Shown: one piece after another, positions 7,778-16,708 of the stretch | Numbering within the stretch: position 1 is the first letter of the stretch | Layout of the letters: every line of letters starts with the position of its first letter | NCBI GenBank assembly: GCA_038527375.1 | Contig: JBCBFU010000003.1 | Coordinates: 70,749 to 134,748, forward strand | Direction of reading: 5' to 3' | Source: Shimia_B sp038527375 | GTDB lineage: Bacteria > Pseudomonadota > Alphaproteobacteria > Rhodobacterales > Rhodobacteraceae | DNA: 64,000 nucleotides | Position numbers and translations under genes: made by a program | The notes under the pieces: model-generated | What the model saw: the letters and a program-made list of their open reading frames with translations, nothing else | Told to the model about the DNA's origin: nothing | Database searches by the model: none

Positions 7778-9364
7778 ATGCCAAACCTCGTGCCGCTTCG
7801 CCGTGCGCTGCTCTCTGTGTCTGACAAGACCGGAATCCTCGATTTGGGCCGCGCGCTCGCGGATCGGGGGGTGGAGTTGATTTCGACAGGCGGGACGGCC
7901 AAGGCGCTGCGCGATGCGGGGCTGGATGTGAAGGACATCAGCGAGATCACGGATTTCCCCGAGATGATGGATGGCCGGGTCAAGACGCTGCACCCGGTGG
8001 TGCATGGCGGGTTGCTGGCGGTGCGCGAGAATGCGGAACACGCCAAGGCGATGGAAGATCACGGGATCGGCGGGATCGATCTGGTGGTTGTGAACCTTTA
8101 TCCCTTTGAGGCGACGGTCGCCAAAGGCGCTGGTTATGACGAGGTGATCGAGAATATCGACATCGGCGGGCCCGCGATGCTGCGCTCGGCGGCCAAGAAC
8201 CACGCCTATGTGTCGGTCGTGACGGATGTCGAGGATTACGAGGCGCTTCTGGCGCAGCTCGATGCCAATGACGGGGCGACGGAATATACGTTCCGGCAGC
8301 GGCTGGCGTTGAACGCCTATGCGCGCACGGCGGCCTATGACGCGGCTGTGTCGGGCTGGATGGCCGACGCGCTGAAGACACGGGCGCGGCGCTTTGCGAT
8401 GGCAGGAATGCTGCAGCAAGAGATGCGATATGGCGAAAATCCGCATCAGGATGCCGCTTTTTATGTGGATGGCTCGGAGCGGGCGGGCGTTGCCACGGCG
8501 CAGCAACACCAGGGCAAGGCGCTGTCCTATAACAACATCAACGATACCGATGCCGCGTTTGAGCTGGTCGCAGAGTTCGATCCGGCGGACGGTCCGGCCT
8601 GCGCGATCATCAAGCACGCAAACCCCTGTGGTGTCGCCCGCGGCGAGACGCTGACGCAAGCCTATACGCGTGCGTTCGAGTGCGATCAGACCAGCGCCTT
8701 TGGCGGGATCATCGCGCTGAACCAGCCGCTGGATGGCGCGACCGCGGAGGAGATCGTGCAGATCTTTACTGAGGTCGTGATCGCGCCCGGAGCCGATGAC
8801 GATGCCAAGGCGGTCTTTGCCGCCAAAAAGAACCTGCGCCTGCTGACCACGGACGGCCTGCCCGATCCGCGTGCGGCGGGCCGCTATGTCAAACAGGTAT
8901 CCGGTGGTTTCCTGCTGCAGGACAAGGATGCGGGATACGTGGCGCCGGGTGACCTGAAGGTCGTGACCAAACGCGCGCCCACGGATGCCGAGATGGCGGA
9001 CCTGCTTTTTGCGTGGCGCGTCACCAAACACGTCAAATCGAATGCCATCGTCTATGTGAAGGACGGTGCGACCGTGGGCATCGGCGCGGGCCAGATGAGC
9101 CGCGTCGACAGCTCGCGCATCGCCGCGCGCAAGGCGGACGACATGGCCAAGGCCCTGCAACTGTCTGCCAGCCCGGCCAAAGGCGCGGTGCTGGCATCGG
9201 ACGCATTCTTCCCCTTCCCCGATGGTCTGCTGACGGCGGCAGAGGCAGGGGCCACGGCGGTGATCCAGCCGGGCGGGTCCATGCGCGATGCAGACGTCAT
9301 TGCCGCCGCTGACGAGGCCGGGCTTGCCATGGTGCTGACCGGCATGCGGCACTTCCGTCACTGA
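7778..9364 (+). CDS. purH: Bifunctional AICAR formyltransferase / IMP cyclohydrolase PurH
   Basis: Catalyses the last two steps of de novo IMP synthesis: formylation of AICAR with 10-formyl-THF, then ring closure. The protein has 528 residues, as usual. The N-terminal MGS-like cyclohydrolase domain begins RRALLSVSDKTGI and contains STGGTAKALR and TDFPEMMDGRVKTLHP. The transformylase domain has the KHANPCG catalytic motif near residue 278 and the YVKDGATVGIGAGQMSRVDS segment. It overlaps lspA by one base (TGATG), so the two are coupled. Confidence 0.97.
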   Translation: MPNLVPLRRALLSVSDKTGILDLGRALADRGVELISTGGTAKALRDAGLDVKDISEITDFPEMMDGRVKTLHPVVHGGLLAVRENAEHAKAMEDHGIGGIDLVVVNLYPFEATVAKGAGYDEVIENIDIGGPAMLRSAAKNHAYVSVVTDVEDYEALLAQLDANDGATEYTFRQRLALNAYARTAAYDAAVSGWMADALKTRARRFAMAGMLQQEMRYGENPHQDAAFYVDGSERAGVATAQQHQGKALSYNNINDTDAAFELVAEFDPADGPACAIIKHANPCGVARGETLTQAYTRAFECDQTSAFGGIIALNQPLDGATAEEIVQIFTEVVIAPGADDDAKAVFAAKKNLRLLTTDGLPDPRAAGRYVKQVSGGFLLQDKDAGYVAPGDLKVVTKRAPTDAEMADLLFAWRVTKHVKSNAIVYVKDGATVGIGAGQMSRVDSSRIAARKADDMAKALQLSASPAKGAVLASDAFFPFPDGLLTAAEAGATAVIQPGGSMRDADVIAAADEAGLAMVLTGMRHFRH

Positions 9365-9858
9365 TGCGGATGCGCGCGCTTTCGACCACGGCGCTGGCCG
9401 TCTTTGGCCTCGACCAGTTGTCCAAATGGTACGTGGTGCATGTGCTGAACCTCGATCAACGGCTGGCGATCGACGTGTTGCCGCCTGTGCTGAACCTGCG
9501 CATGGCGTGGAATTACGGGATCAACTTCGGCCTATTTGCCGGGGACGCGAATACGACACGCTGGACGTTGATTGGGCTGGCCGTGCTGATCTGCGCGCTG
9601 GTGCTGTGGTGGATACGGCGCGAAACCGACCGGCGCGCGTTGGTGTCAGCTGGGCTGCTGATCGGGGGCGCGGCTGGCAACGTGATCGACCGGATCATCT
9701 ATGGCGGTGTGGCGGATTTCCTGAACATGTCCTGCTGCGGCATCCGCAACCCGTTTTCGTTTAACATCGCGGATTGTGCGATTTTCCTCGGGGCGATCGG
9801 CCTTGTGTTCTTTGCCAGCGATGGAAAGGACACCGGCGCGAAAGGCCGGAAAGCCTAG
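9364..9858 (+). CDS. lspA: Signal peptidase II (prolipoprotein signal peptidase)
   Basis: An inner-membrane aspartyl peptidase that removes the signal peptide from prolipoproteins after diacylglyceryl modification. The 164 residues contain four predicted membrane helices. The two catalytic aspartates are in GNVIDRI (Asp109) and NIADCAI (Asp137). The upstream WNYGINFGLF motif is a variant of the usual N-x-G-x-x-F region. The start overlaps the purH stop. The next gene downstream encodes a lipoprotein, which would be a substrate. Confidence 0.95.
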   Translation: MRMRALSTTALAVFGLDQLSKWYVVHVLNLDQRLAIDVLPPVLNLRMAWNYGINFGLFAGDANTTRWTLIGLAVLICALVLWWIRRETDRRALVSAGLLIGGAAGNVIDRIIYGGVADFLNMSCCGIRNPFSFNIADCAIFLGAIGLVFFASDGKDTGAKGRKA

Positions 9859-9929
9859 CTGGGACGTCTATGATTAGACGGGCGCAGCCAGATCGGTTAG
9901 ACGGGGGCAACGGTAAGGGAGGGGGCCCG

Positions 9930-10427
9930 ATGCGGCTTGGCTTTGGTATTCTTGCGCTGCTTGCTTTGGGCGCGTGCAGCGGTGGCGGCGGTCTGGTGGA
10001 TTTGCGGACGGCCTCCAACGGGCCGGATGAGTTTTCCGCCTTGCCGGTCTCGCCGCTGGAGCAACCTGCCAATTTTACCGACTTGCCGACACCGACCCCG
10101 GGTCTCAGCAACCGCGCGGACCGCAATCCGCAGGCCGAGGCGATCGCGGCGCTTGGTGGATCGCTTTCCTCCGGCGGGGGTATCCCCGGATCGGATGCGG
10201 CGCTTGTTGCGCATACCGGCCGCTACGGCACCGACCCTGCGATCCGGTCCGAGCTGTTTGCCGCCGACGAGGCCTTCCGCAAACGGCGCGGGCGGATTGG
10301 ATTCCTCGGTCTGCGTCGCGACACCCGTTATTGGAACGCCTATGCCGGTCAGGCACTGGATGCCGGGGCCGAAACCGACCGCTTCCGCGCGGCGGGTGTG
10401 CGGGTGCCGTCCGCGCCGCCGCAATAA
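9930..10427 (+). CDS. DUF3035/BamF-like outer-membrane lipoprotein
   Basis: A 165-residue lipoprotein: the signal peptide ends in the lipobox LGAC with Cys16 as the acylated residue, followed by Gly/Ser. The rest is Pro/Asn-rich and then a DUF3035 domain, described in alphaproteobacteria as BamF, an accessory lipoprotein of the beta-barrel assembly machine. A strong purine site (AAGGGAGGGGG) fixes the ATG at 9930. The frame continues upstream into lspA, but without a suitable start. It lies just after lspA, probably in the same transcript. The family call is good; membership in the Bam complex is inferred from Caulobacter. Confidence 0.8.
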   Translation: MRLGFGILALLALGACSGGGGLVDLRTASNGPDEFSALPVSPLEQPANFTDLPTPTPGLSNRADRNPQAEAIAALGGSLSSGGGIPGSDAALVAHTGRYGTDPAIRSELFAADEAFRKRRGRIGFLGLRRDTRYWNAYAGQALDAGAETDRFRAAGVRVPSAPPQ

Positions 10428-10536
10428 GGACGCAGTGGCCGCGAGCGGCCCACACCAATCGTCACATCCCTGTCAGGGCGGTTGATAAACCGCGCCCGCC
10501 GCGTAGCTATTGGACAAGCCCATCGATGGAGTTGTG

Positions 10537-11892
10537 ATGTTCGCCACCAGCCTGCGCCTGATTGCCGCCGCCGCCGTGACCTGCCTAGCCCTGCCTGCCA
10601 TGGCGGCAGAACGGGTCACCAATTTCATGTTGGACAACGGGATGGAGGTCGTCGTCATCGAAGACAACCGCGCGCCCGTGGTTGTGCACATGGTCTGGTA
10701 CAAGGCGGGATCGGCGGATGAGCCAGAGGGCAAAAGCGGGATCGCGCATTACCTTGAACACTTGATGTTCAAGGCGACAGAGACGCTGGAGGATGGAGAG
10801 TTCTCGCGCATCGTCGCGGCCAATGGCGGCACCGATAACGCCTTCACCAGCTACGACTACACCGCCTATTTCCAGCGCGTTGCCGCCGACCGGCTGGAGC
10901 TGATGATGCAGATGGAATCCGAGCGCATGGTGAACCTGCGCTTGGACGAAGACGATATCGCGACCGAACGCGATGTGGTGATCGAAGAGCGCAACCAGCG
11001 CACCGACAGCGACCCGGGGTCGATCTTCAACGAACAGCGCCGCGCGGCGCAGTACCTCAACCACCGCTACGGCATCCCGATAATTGGCTGGCGGCACGAG
11101 ATCGAAACGCTGGGTCTGGCCGATGCGCAGGCGTGGTATGACGCCCATTACGCGCCGAACAACGCTGTGTTGGTCGTGGCGGGTGACGTGACCCCGGACG
11201 AGGTGCGTGCGCTAGCCGAAACCTACTATGGACCGATCCCGGCCAACCCCGCGATCACGGAGCGTGCCCGCCCGCAAGAGCCGCCGCAACTGTCTGAGCG
11301 GCGGATGATCTACCGCGATGCCCGCGTGGCGCAGCCCTATGTCACGCGGTCGTACCTCGCGCCCGAACGCGACAGCGGCGCGCAAGAGACGGCTGCGGCG
11401 CTTCTGTACCTGTCGGAAATCCTCGGCGGTAGCGGGGCGACGTCCGTGCTGGGCAAGGCGTTGCAGTTTGATGGGCAGCGGGCGGTCTACACGGCGGCCT
11501 TCTATGGCGGGCAATCGCTCGATGACACGACCTTTGGACTGATCGCGGTGCCTGTTCCGGGCGTGTCCCTGCAAGAGATCGAGGACGAGATGGATGCCGT
11601 GATCGCACAGTTCATGGTCGACGGCATCGATCTGGATCAGTTCGAGCGCATCAAGACGCAGATCCGGGCCTCGGGTATCTACGCGCAAGACAATACCGAG
11701 GCGCTCGCCCGTCGCTATGGCAGCGCCCTGACCCAAGGGCTGACGGTCGAGGATGTGCAGGCTTGGCCCAATATCCTGCAGGCGGTGACGCCTGACGATG
11801 TGATGGCCGCCGCTGAGATGATCTTTGACCGCAGCAATGCCGTGACCGGCTGGCTGATGTCTGACGCGCCCGCGCAGGAGGTTTCCCAATGA
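10537..11892 (+). CDS. M16 family zinc metallopeptidase (catalytic partner)
   Basis: A periplasmic pitrilysin-type peptidase of 451 residues. A signal peptide of about 23 residues (ending PAMAA) is followed by the two-lobed M16 fold. The inverted zinc motif HYLEH is intact at residues 71-75, and the distal acidic metal ligand is expected in ERDVVIEERNQ near residue 150. GGAG at about 10528 supports the ATG at 10537. It overlaps the next gene by ATGA. In paired systems of this kind (AlbF-, YmxG- and mitochondrial processing peptidase-like) one subunit carries the metal and the other lacks it, as here. Confidence 0.92.
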   Translation: MFATSLRLIAAAAVTCLALPAMAAERVTNFMLDNGMEVVVIEDNRAPVVVHMVWYKAGSADEPEGKSGIAHYLEHLMFKATETLEDGEFSRIVAANGGTDNAFTSYDYTAYFQRVAADRLELMMQMESERMVNLRLDEDDIATERDVVIEERNQRTDSDPGSIFNEQRRAAQYLNHRYGIPIIGWRHEIETLGLADAQAWYDAHYAPNNAVLVVAGDVTPDEVRALAETYYGPIPANPAITERARPQEPPQLSERRMIYRDARVAQPYVTRSYLAPERDSGAQETAAALLYLSEILGGSGATSVLGKALQFDGQRAVYTAAFYGGQSLDDTTFGLIAVPVPGVSLQEIEDEMDAVIAQFMVDGIDLDQFERIKTQIRASGIYAQDNTEALARRYGSALTQGLTVEDVQAWPNILQAVTPDDVMAAAEMIFDRSNAVTGWLMSDAPAQEVSQ

Positions 11893-13193
11893 TCCGCACC
11901 CTGATTGCCGCCCTGTTTCTGGCCGCCCCCGCTGCCGCCGAAGTGACGATCCAAGAGGTGACGAGCCCCGGTGGCATCGACGCCTGGCTGGTCGAGGAAC
12001 GGTCGATCCCCTTCGTGGCGCTGGAGTTGCGGTTCCGGGGCGGGGCGTCGTTGGATGAACCCGGCAAGCGCGGGGCGACCAATCTGATGATGGCCCTCTT
12101 GGAGGAAGGCGCGGGCGATCTGGATGCGCGCGGCTTTGCGCAAGCGACCGAGGAATTGGCCGCCCGGTTCGACTTTGACGCCTATGACGACACGCTGACC
12201 ATCGGCGCGGAGTTCCTCACTGAGAACCGCGATGAGGCTGTGGAGTTGCTGCGCCTTGCGCTGCAAGAGCCTGCGTTCAATCAAACGGCGCTGGACCGTG
12301 TGCGCGGACAGGTGGAATCCATCATCCGCTCGGACGCGCAGGATGCCGATGACGTCGCCTCGAACACCTATTTCGACCTGGCCTTTGGTGACCATCCCTA
12401 CGGCACCGATCTGAACGGAACGCTGGACAGCGTCGCGGCGCTGACGCGGGAAGATATCTTTGCCGCGCATCGCAATGCGCTTGTCCGCGATCAACTCTAT
12501 GTGGGCGCTGTTGGTGACATCTCAGCCGACGAACTTGGCGTGTTGCTGGATGATCTGCTGGGGGGGCTGCCGGCCTCTGGGGCCGCGCTCGCGCCCGAGA
12601 TCGATTATGATCTGGCAGGCGGCGTGACCGTGGTGGATTTCGCGTCCCCGCAATCGACGGCCCTCTTTGGGCACGGCGGGATTGAACGCGACGATCCCGA
12701 TTTCTTTGCGGCCTTCATCCTGAACGAAATCCTCGGTGGGCGCGGGCTGGAAAGCCGGCTGTCCCAAGAGGTGCGCGAGAAGCGGGGGTTGACCTATGGG
12801 GTGTCGAGCTTCCTCGTCTCCAAGGATCGCGCGCAGATGTATCTGGGGTCCGTTCGGTCATCGAACGACCGGATCGGGCAGGCCATCGACGTGATCCGGG
12901 ATGAATGGACGCGCATGGCCGATGAGGGCGTGACAGCCGAGGAGTTGGAGGAAACCAAGCTCTACCTCACCGGAGCCTATCCGCTGCGCTTTGATGGGAA
13001 CGGCACAATCGCCAACATCCTTGCGGGCATGCAGATGCAGGACCTCGGCGTCGACTACATCGCCACCCGCAACGACAAGGTGAACGCCGTCACGCTGGAA
13101 GAGATCAACCGCGTCGCGGCTGAGCTTTTGCAACCCGAAAACCTGCATTTCGTCGTGGTGGGACAGCCGGACGCGTTGGAAACCACCAACTAG
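11889..13193 (+). CDS. M16 family peptidase-like protein, non-catalytic partner
   Basis: The 434-residue product has an N-terminal signal peptide (cleavage near PAAA at about residue 17) and an M16 fold. In the place of the zinc motif it reads GKRGATNLMMALLEEGAG, so the H-x-x-E-H residues are absent. The conserved R/Y C-terminal substrate-binding segment (REKRGLTYGVSS) is kept. It should therefore bind substrate or shape the chamber for the catalytic partner encoded just upstream, with which it overlaps by four bases. Loss of the motif is seen directly; the heterodimer is inference. Confidence 0.92.
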   Translation: MIRTLIAALFLAAPAAAEVTIQEVTSPGGIDAWLVEERSIPFVALELRFRGGASLDEPGKRGATNLMMALLEEGAGDLDARGFAQATEELAARFDFDAYDDTLTIGAEFLTENRDEAVELLRLALQEPAFNQTALDRVRGQVESIIRSDAQDADDVASNTYFDLAFGDHPYGTDLNGTLDSVAALTREDIFAAHRNALVRDQLYVGAVGDISADELGVLLDDLLGGLPASGAALAPEIDYDLAGGVTVVDFASPQSTALFGHGGIERDDPDFFAAFILNEILGGRGLESRLSQEVREKRGLTYGVSSFLVSKDRAQMYLGSVRSSNDRIGQAIDVIRDEWTRMADEGVTAEELEETKLYLTGAYPLRFDGNGTIANILAGMQMQDLGVDYIATRNDKVNAVTLEEINRVAAELLQPENLHFVVVGQPDALETTN

Positions 13194-13205
13194 ATTCCCG
13201 TGGAT

Positions 13206-13223
13206 AACCCGTCACAACGGGTT
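13206..13223 (+). terminator. Short hairpin after the M16 pair
   Basis: A 7-bp inverted repeat (AACCCGT / ACGGGTT) with a 4-base loop lies between the M16 pair and mutL. No T-run follows, so it may be a weak or Rho-assisted stop. Confidence 0.35.
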
Positions 13224-13258
13224 GGAGCGCAGCCTGCGCACATGCTATCCCTTGGGGT

Positions 13259-15094
13259 ATGGCTGCGCAGGACCCCAACATTTCGCAACCAGCGACCATT
13301 CGACAGCTGGATGAGGCGGCGATCAACCGGATCGCCGCGGGCGAGGTCGTAGAACGCCCGGCCAGCGCCGTGAAAGAGTTGGTTGAAAACGCCATCGACG
13401 CCGGTGCGACCCGGATCGACGTGGATTATGCCGATGGGGGCAAGTCCCTGATCCGCGTGACCGATGACGGCTGCGGGATCGCAGCAGATGATCTGCCGCT
13501 GGCACTCAGCCGTCATGCCACGTCCAAGATCGACGGCACCGACCTTCTGAACATTCACACCTTCGGCTTCCGGGGCGAGGCGCTCCCGTCGCTGGGGGCG
13601 GTGGGGCGTCTGACCGTGACCTCCCGCGCGCCGGGGGCAACGGCTGCGCGCATTGCCGTCAACGGTGGTGTGCCCGTGCCCGTGGCCCCTGCCGCGCTGG
13701 GCGCAGGCACGGTGGTGGAATTGCGCGACCTTTTCTATGCGACGCCCGCGCGGCTGAAGTTCCTGCGCACCGACCGGGCCGAGGCGCAGGCGATTGGCGA
13801 TGTGGTCAAACGGCTCGCCATGGCCGAACCCCATGTGCGGTTTTGCCTGCGTGATGTGTCGGGGGGCGGCACGCGCGAGGTGTTTCGCGCAGATGCCGGT
13901 CAGGGCGATCTGTTCGAGGCGCTCCATGCCCGGTTGCGTCAGATACTGGGGGCCGAGTTCGCCCAGAACGCGCTCAGGATCGATGCGGAACGCGAGGGCG
14001 TAGGCCTTACCGGCTTTGCGGCGTTGCCGACCTATTCGCGCGGGGCTGCCGTGGCGCAGTTCCTTTTCGTCAATGGCCGCCCCGTGCGGGACAAACTGCT
14101 GATCGGGGCGCTGCGCGGGGCCTATTCCGATTTCCTGAGCCGGGACCGTCATCCGGCGGTTGCGCTCTTTGTCGAATGCGATCCGGCGCGGGTCGATGTG
14201 AACGTGCATCCCGCCAAGACCGAGGTGCGGTTCCGCGATCCCGGGATCGTGCGCGGGTTGATCGTGTCGGCGCTGAAACACGCCTTGGCCGAGGCGGGGC
14301 ATCGGGCCTCGACCACGGTGGCCAATGACACCCTGGGCGCATTCCGCCCGGAGACCGTGACCCCCGCTGGCGGTGGGGCGGTCGTCTACCAGATGGATCT
14401 GGCAAGCCGCCCGCGCAGCGCGTCATCTGCGCAGGTGGGACCCGCTGTCAGCCCGGGATTTGCGGAGGCCCCGGTGGCCCGGATGGAGGCTGAGACGCCC
14501 GAGGTTCGGTCGGATTTCCCCTTGGGTGCCGCCCGGGCGCAGCTGCATGAAAACTACATCGTTGCGCAGACGGCGGATGGGATGATCCTTGTCGATGCGC
14601 ATGCCGCCCATGAGCGGTTGGTGTACGAGGACCTGAAGGCCGCGATGGCCGAACGTGGCGTCGCGCGGCAGGCCCTGCTTATCCCCGAGATCATCGAGAT
14701 GTCGCCCTCCGATGCGCAGCTGTTGCTGGCCCATGGGGAGGCATTGGAGGCCATGGGGCTGGTGATCGAACCCTTTGGGCCGGGCTCGGTCGCAGTTCAG
14801 GAAACCCCTGCGATCCTAGGGGCTTGCGATGCGCGGGGCATGGTTCTGGATATTCTGGACGAGCTGTCCGATGGCGGTGGGACGCAGTTGGTGGCAGAGC
14901 GCGTCGACGCGATCCTGAGCCGGGTCGCCTGCCACGGGTCCGTGCGCACCGGGCGGCGGATGCAGGCCGATGAGATGAACGCGCTTCTGCGGCGGATGGA
15001 GGCCACGCCGCATTCGGGGCAGTGCAACCACGGGCGGCCCACTTATGTGGAGCTGAAGATGACCGATATCGAACGGCTCTTCGGGCGATCATGA
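13259..15094 (+). CDS. mutL: DNA mismatch repair protein MutL
   Basis: A GHKL ATPase that couples MutS to strand processing in mismatch repair. The 611 residues include the N-terminal ATPase motifs KELVENAIDAGAT (about 40-52), DDGCGI and FRGEALPS. They are followed by a variable linker and a C-terminal dimerisation domain. That domain keeps the endonuclease pattern D-x-H-A-x2-E-x4-E as DAHAAHERLVYE (the usual Gln is Ala) and the zinc-associated CNHGRPT motif near the end, consistent with a nicking MutL in a lineage without MutH. The stop overlaps the rmuC start (ATGA). Confidence 0.96.
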   Translation: MAAQDPNISQPATIRQLDEAAINRIAAGEVVERPASAVKELVENAIDAGATRIDVDYADGGKSLIRVTDDGCGIAADDLPLALSRHATSKIDGTDLLNIHTFGFRGEALPSLGAVGRLTVTSRAPGATAARIAVNGGVPVPVAPAALGAGTVVELRDLFYATPARLKFLRTDRAEAQAIGDVVKRLAMAEPHVRFCLRDVSGGGTREVFRADAGQGDLFEALHARLRQILGAEFAQNALRIDAEREGVGLTGFAALPTYSRGAAVAQFLFVNGRPVRDKLLIGALRGAYSDFLSRDRHPAVALFVECDPARVDVNVHPAKTEVRFRDPGIVRGLIVSALKHALAEAGHRASTTVANDTLGAFRPETVTPAGGGAVVYQMDLASRPRSASSAQVGPAVSPGFAEAPVARMEAETPEVRSDFPLGAARAQLHENYIVAQTADGMILVDAHAAHERLVYEDLKAAMAERGVARQALLIPEIIEMSPSDAQLLLAHGEALEAMGLVIEPFGPGSVAVQETPAILGACDARGMVLDILDELSDGGGTQLVAERVDAILSRVACHGSVRTGRRMQADEMNALLRRMEATPHSGQCNHGRPTYVELKMTDIERLFGRS

Positions 15095-16239
15095 TCGAGA
15101 TCGGCGGGCGCGTGTATGGCTGGGGCGACGCAGAGGTCTGGGCGGCCTTGGCCTTTGGTTTCATTGCCCTTTTGCTGATCCTCGTGCTGCGCAGCATGGG
15201 TCGCGCGCAGGCCCCGCTTCAGCATCTGGGCCACCGGGTTCAGGCGCTGTCGGACGGGCAGCAGCAATTGGCGGGGGGCCTCAACCACGTGGCCGAGGCG
15301 CAGGCGGCAAGCCAAGCACATATGGTGCAGTTGATGGAGACGCGGCTGGCGCAGGTCAGCCAGCAGATGCAGGGCAATCTGGCGACCTCCGCCAAGGCCA
15401 CGGCTCTGTCCTTGGGAGAGCTGCAACAGAGGCTGAAAACCATTGATAAGGCTCAGGAAAATATCACCAAGCTGTCGGGCGATGTGCTGTCGTTGCAGGA
15501 CATTCTCTCCAACAAGCAGACGCGCGGGGCGTTTGGGGAAATCCAGCTGACGGACATCGTGTCCAAGGCGCTGCCGTCGGACAGCTACAGCCTTCAGGCC
15601 ACGCTTTCGAACGGGCGGCGGGCGGATTGCCTGATCCATCTGCCGAACCCGCCGGGGCCGATTGTCGTAGACAGCAAGTTCCCGCTGGAGGCCTATGAGG
15701 CGCTCAGGAACGCCACGACGGATTGGGAATTGAACGAGGCGGCCAAGCGGCTGCGCGGGGACGTAAAGCGCCACATCACCGACATCGCGGAGCGGTATAT
15801 CCTGGAGGGGGAGACGGCGGATGGCGCGCTGATGTTCTTGCCCTCGGAAGCTATCTATGCGGAATTGCACGCGAATTTCCCGGAACTCGTGCGCGAAGGC
15901 TTTGCCAAACGTGTCTGGATCGTCAGCCCCACGACCTGCATGGCGACGCTGAACACGATGCGCGCGATCCTGAAGGACGCGCGGATGCGGGCGCAGGCGG
16001 GGGCGATCCGCAAGGAGCTTGCCGCGCTTTATGCGGACGTGGATCGGCTGGGCACGCGGGTGGGCAATCTGGACCGGCATTTCCAGCAGGCGTCCAAGGA
16101 TATCGACGAGATCAAGATCAGCGCGGACAAGGCCGGCAAGCGGGCGCGGCGGCTAGACAACTTCGATTTCGAGGAGTTGGCAGCGGAGGACCCGCCAGAG
16201 CCCTTGCGCGATCCGCCGAGCATCGTGCGGGGCCGTTAA
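15091..16239 (+). CDS. rmuC: DNA recombination protein RmuC homologue
   Basis: The product has 382 residues. A single membrane helix (about residues 15-32) is followed by a long coiled-coil rich in Gln/Ala (about 40-140) and the RmuC domain, related to PD-(D/E)XK nucleases, with GEIQLTDIVSKALP and VDSKFPLEAYEAL. RmuC limits inversions and recombination at short repeats; the enzymatic mechanism is not established. The start overlaps the mutL stop by four bases, so a mismatch-repair protein and a recombination-limiting protein are co-translated. Confidence 0.9.
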   Translation: MIEIGGRVYGWGDAEVWAALAFGFIALLLILVLRSMGRAQAPLQHLGHRVQALSDGQQQLAGGLNHVAEAQAASQAHMVQLMETRLAQVSQQMQGNLATSAKATALSLGELQQRLKTIDKAQENITKLSGDVLSLQDILSNKQTRGAFGEIQLTDIVSKALPSDSYSLQATLSNGRRADCLIHLPNPPGPIVVDSKFPLEAYEALRNATTDWELNEAAKRLRGDVKRHITDIAERYILEGETADGALMFLPSEAIYAELHANFPELVREGFAKRVWIVSPTTCMATLNTMRAILKDARMRAQAGAIRKELAALYADVDRLGTRVGNLDRHFQQASKDIDEIKISADKAGKRARRLDNFDFEELAAEDPPEPLRDPPSIVRGR

Positions 16240-16264
16240 CGGTTGGGGCGCGGCCCTAAAACAG

Positions 16265-16319
16265 CGATGCACAAGCCGTGCACATTGCGTACACCGGGCG
16301 TACACCAAGCGTACATACG
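16265..16319. repeat. Five phased 11-bp tandem repeats (core CGTRCAC)
   Basis: Five consecutive 11-base units share the core GTRCAC: CGATGCACAAG, CCGTGCACATT, GCGTACACCGG, GCGTACACCAA and GCGTACATACG. The period is close to one helical turn, so the cores lie on the same face of the DNA. The array starts 26 bases after the rmuC stop. No known family of sites was identified. Confidence 0.6.
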
Positions 16320-16708
16320 CGCGGTGCCCGGCAAAGCGTTAACCTTTGGCGGGTACGGGCAAGGGGCGGGAACCGAGGCTGTTCACTGGCTAGGTTGGCG
16401 AACTGTGTGTTGTGGTCGAGCGGCGCCGTAGACAGTTGCACGGTCAGCCAAACCGATGGCCATTCAGACGCAGAACAAGACGATTTGTTTGGCGGTGGCG
16501 AGTTCAGCACTTCGCTTAGTTGAAAGATCTGACGCTTGGCTAAGGGGCACGCGCTTGGATTGACCGCTTTGCGGACAAAGCTGGCGTTCTCATAGGTCGC
16601 GCCAATGTCCGCTTTCCCAACTTCGCTTATATTGCAGGCGGTCGTATTTTGAGCTGATAGAAACATTGGAGGTTTGGCCGTGAACTGAAGCGCAGGTCTT
16701 CCATTCTG
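16320..16708. other. Gene-free stretch between rmuC and the TetR gene
   Basis: About 390 bases without a convincing gene. Base composition is more AT-rich than the neighbours and open frames on both strands are short and compositionally poor. The part from about 16440 to 16660 looks like decayed coding or intergenic filler. I see no tRNA, terminator with T-run or insertion-sequence end here. Confidence 0.5.

Noticed and set aside
16243..16431. A 62-codon frame over the phased repeats after rmuC
   Set aside because: No ribosome site; its first part is generated by the tandem GTRCAC repeats and the rest has no coding character.
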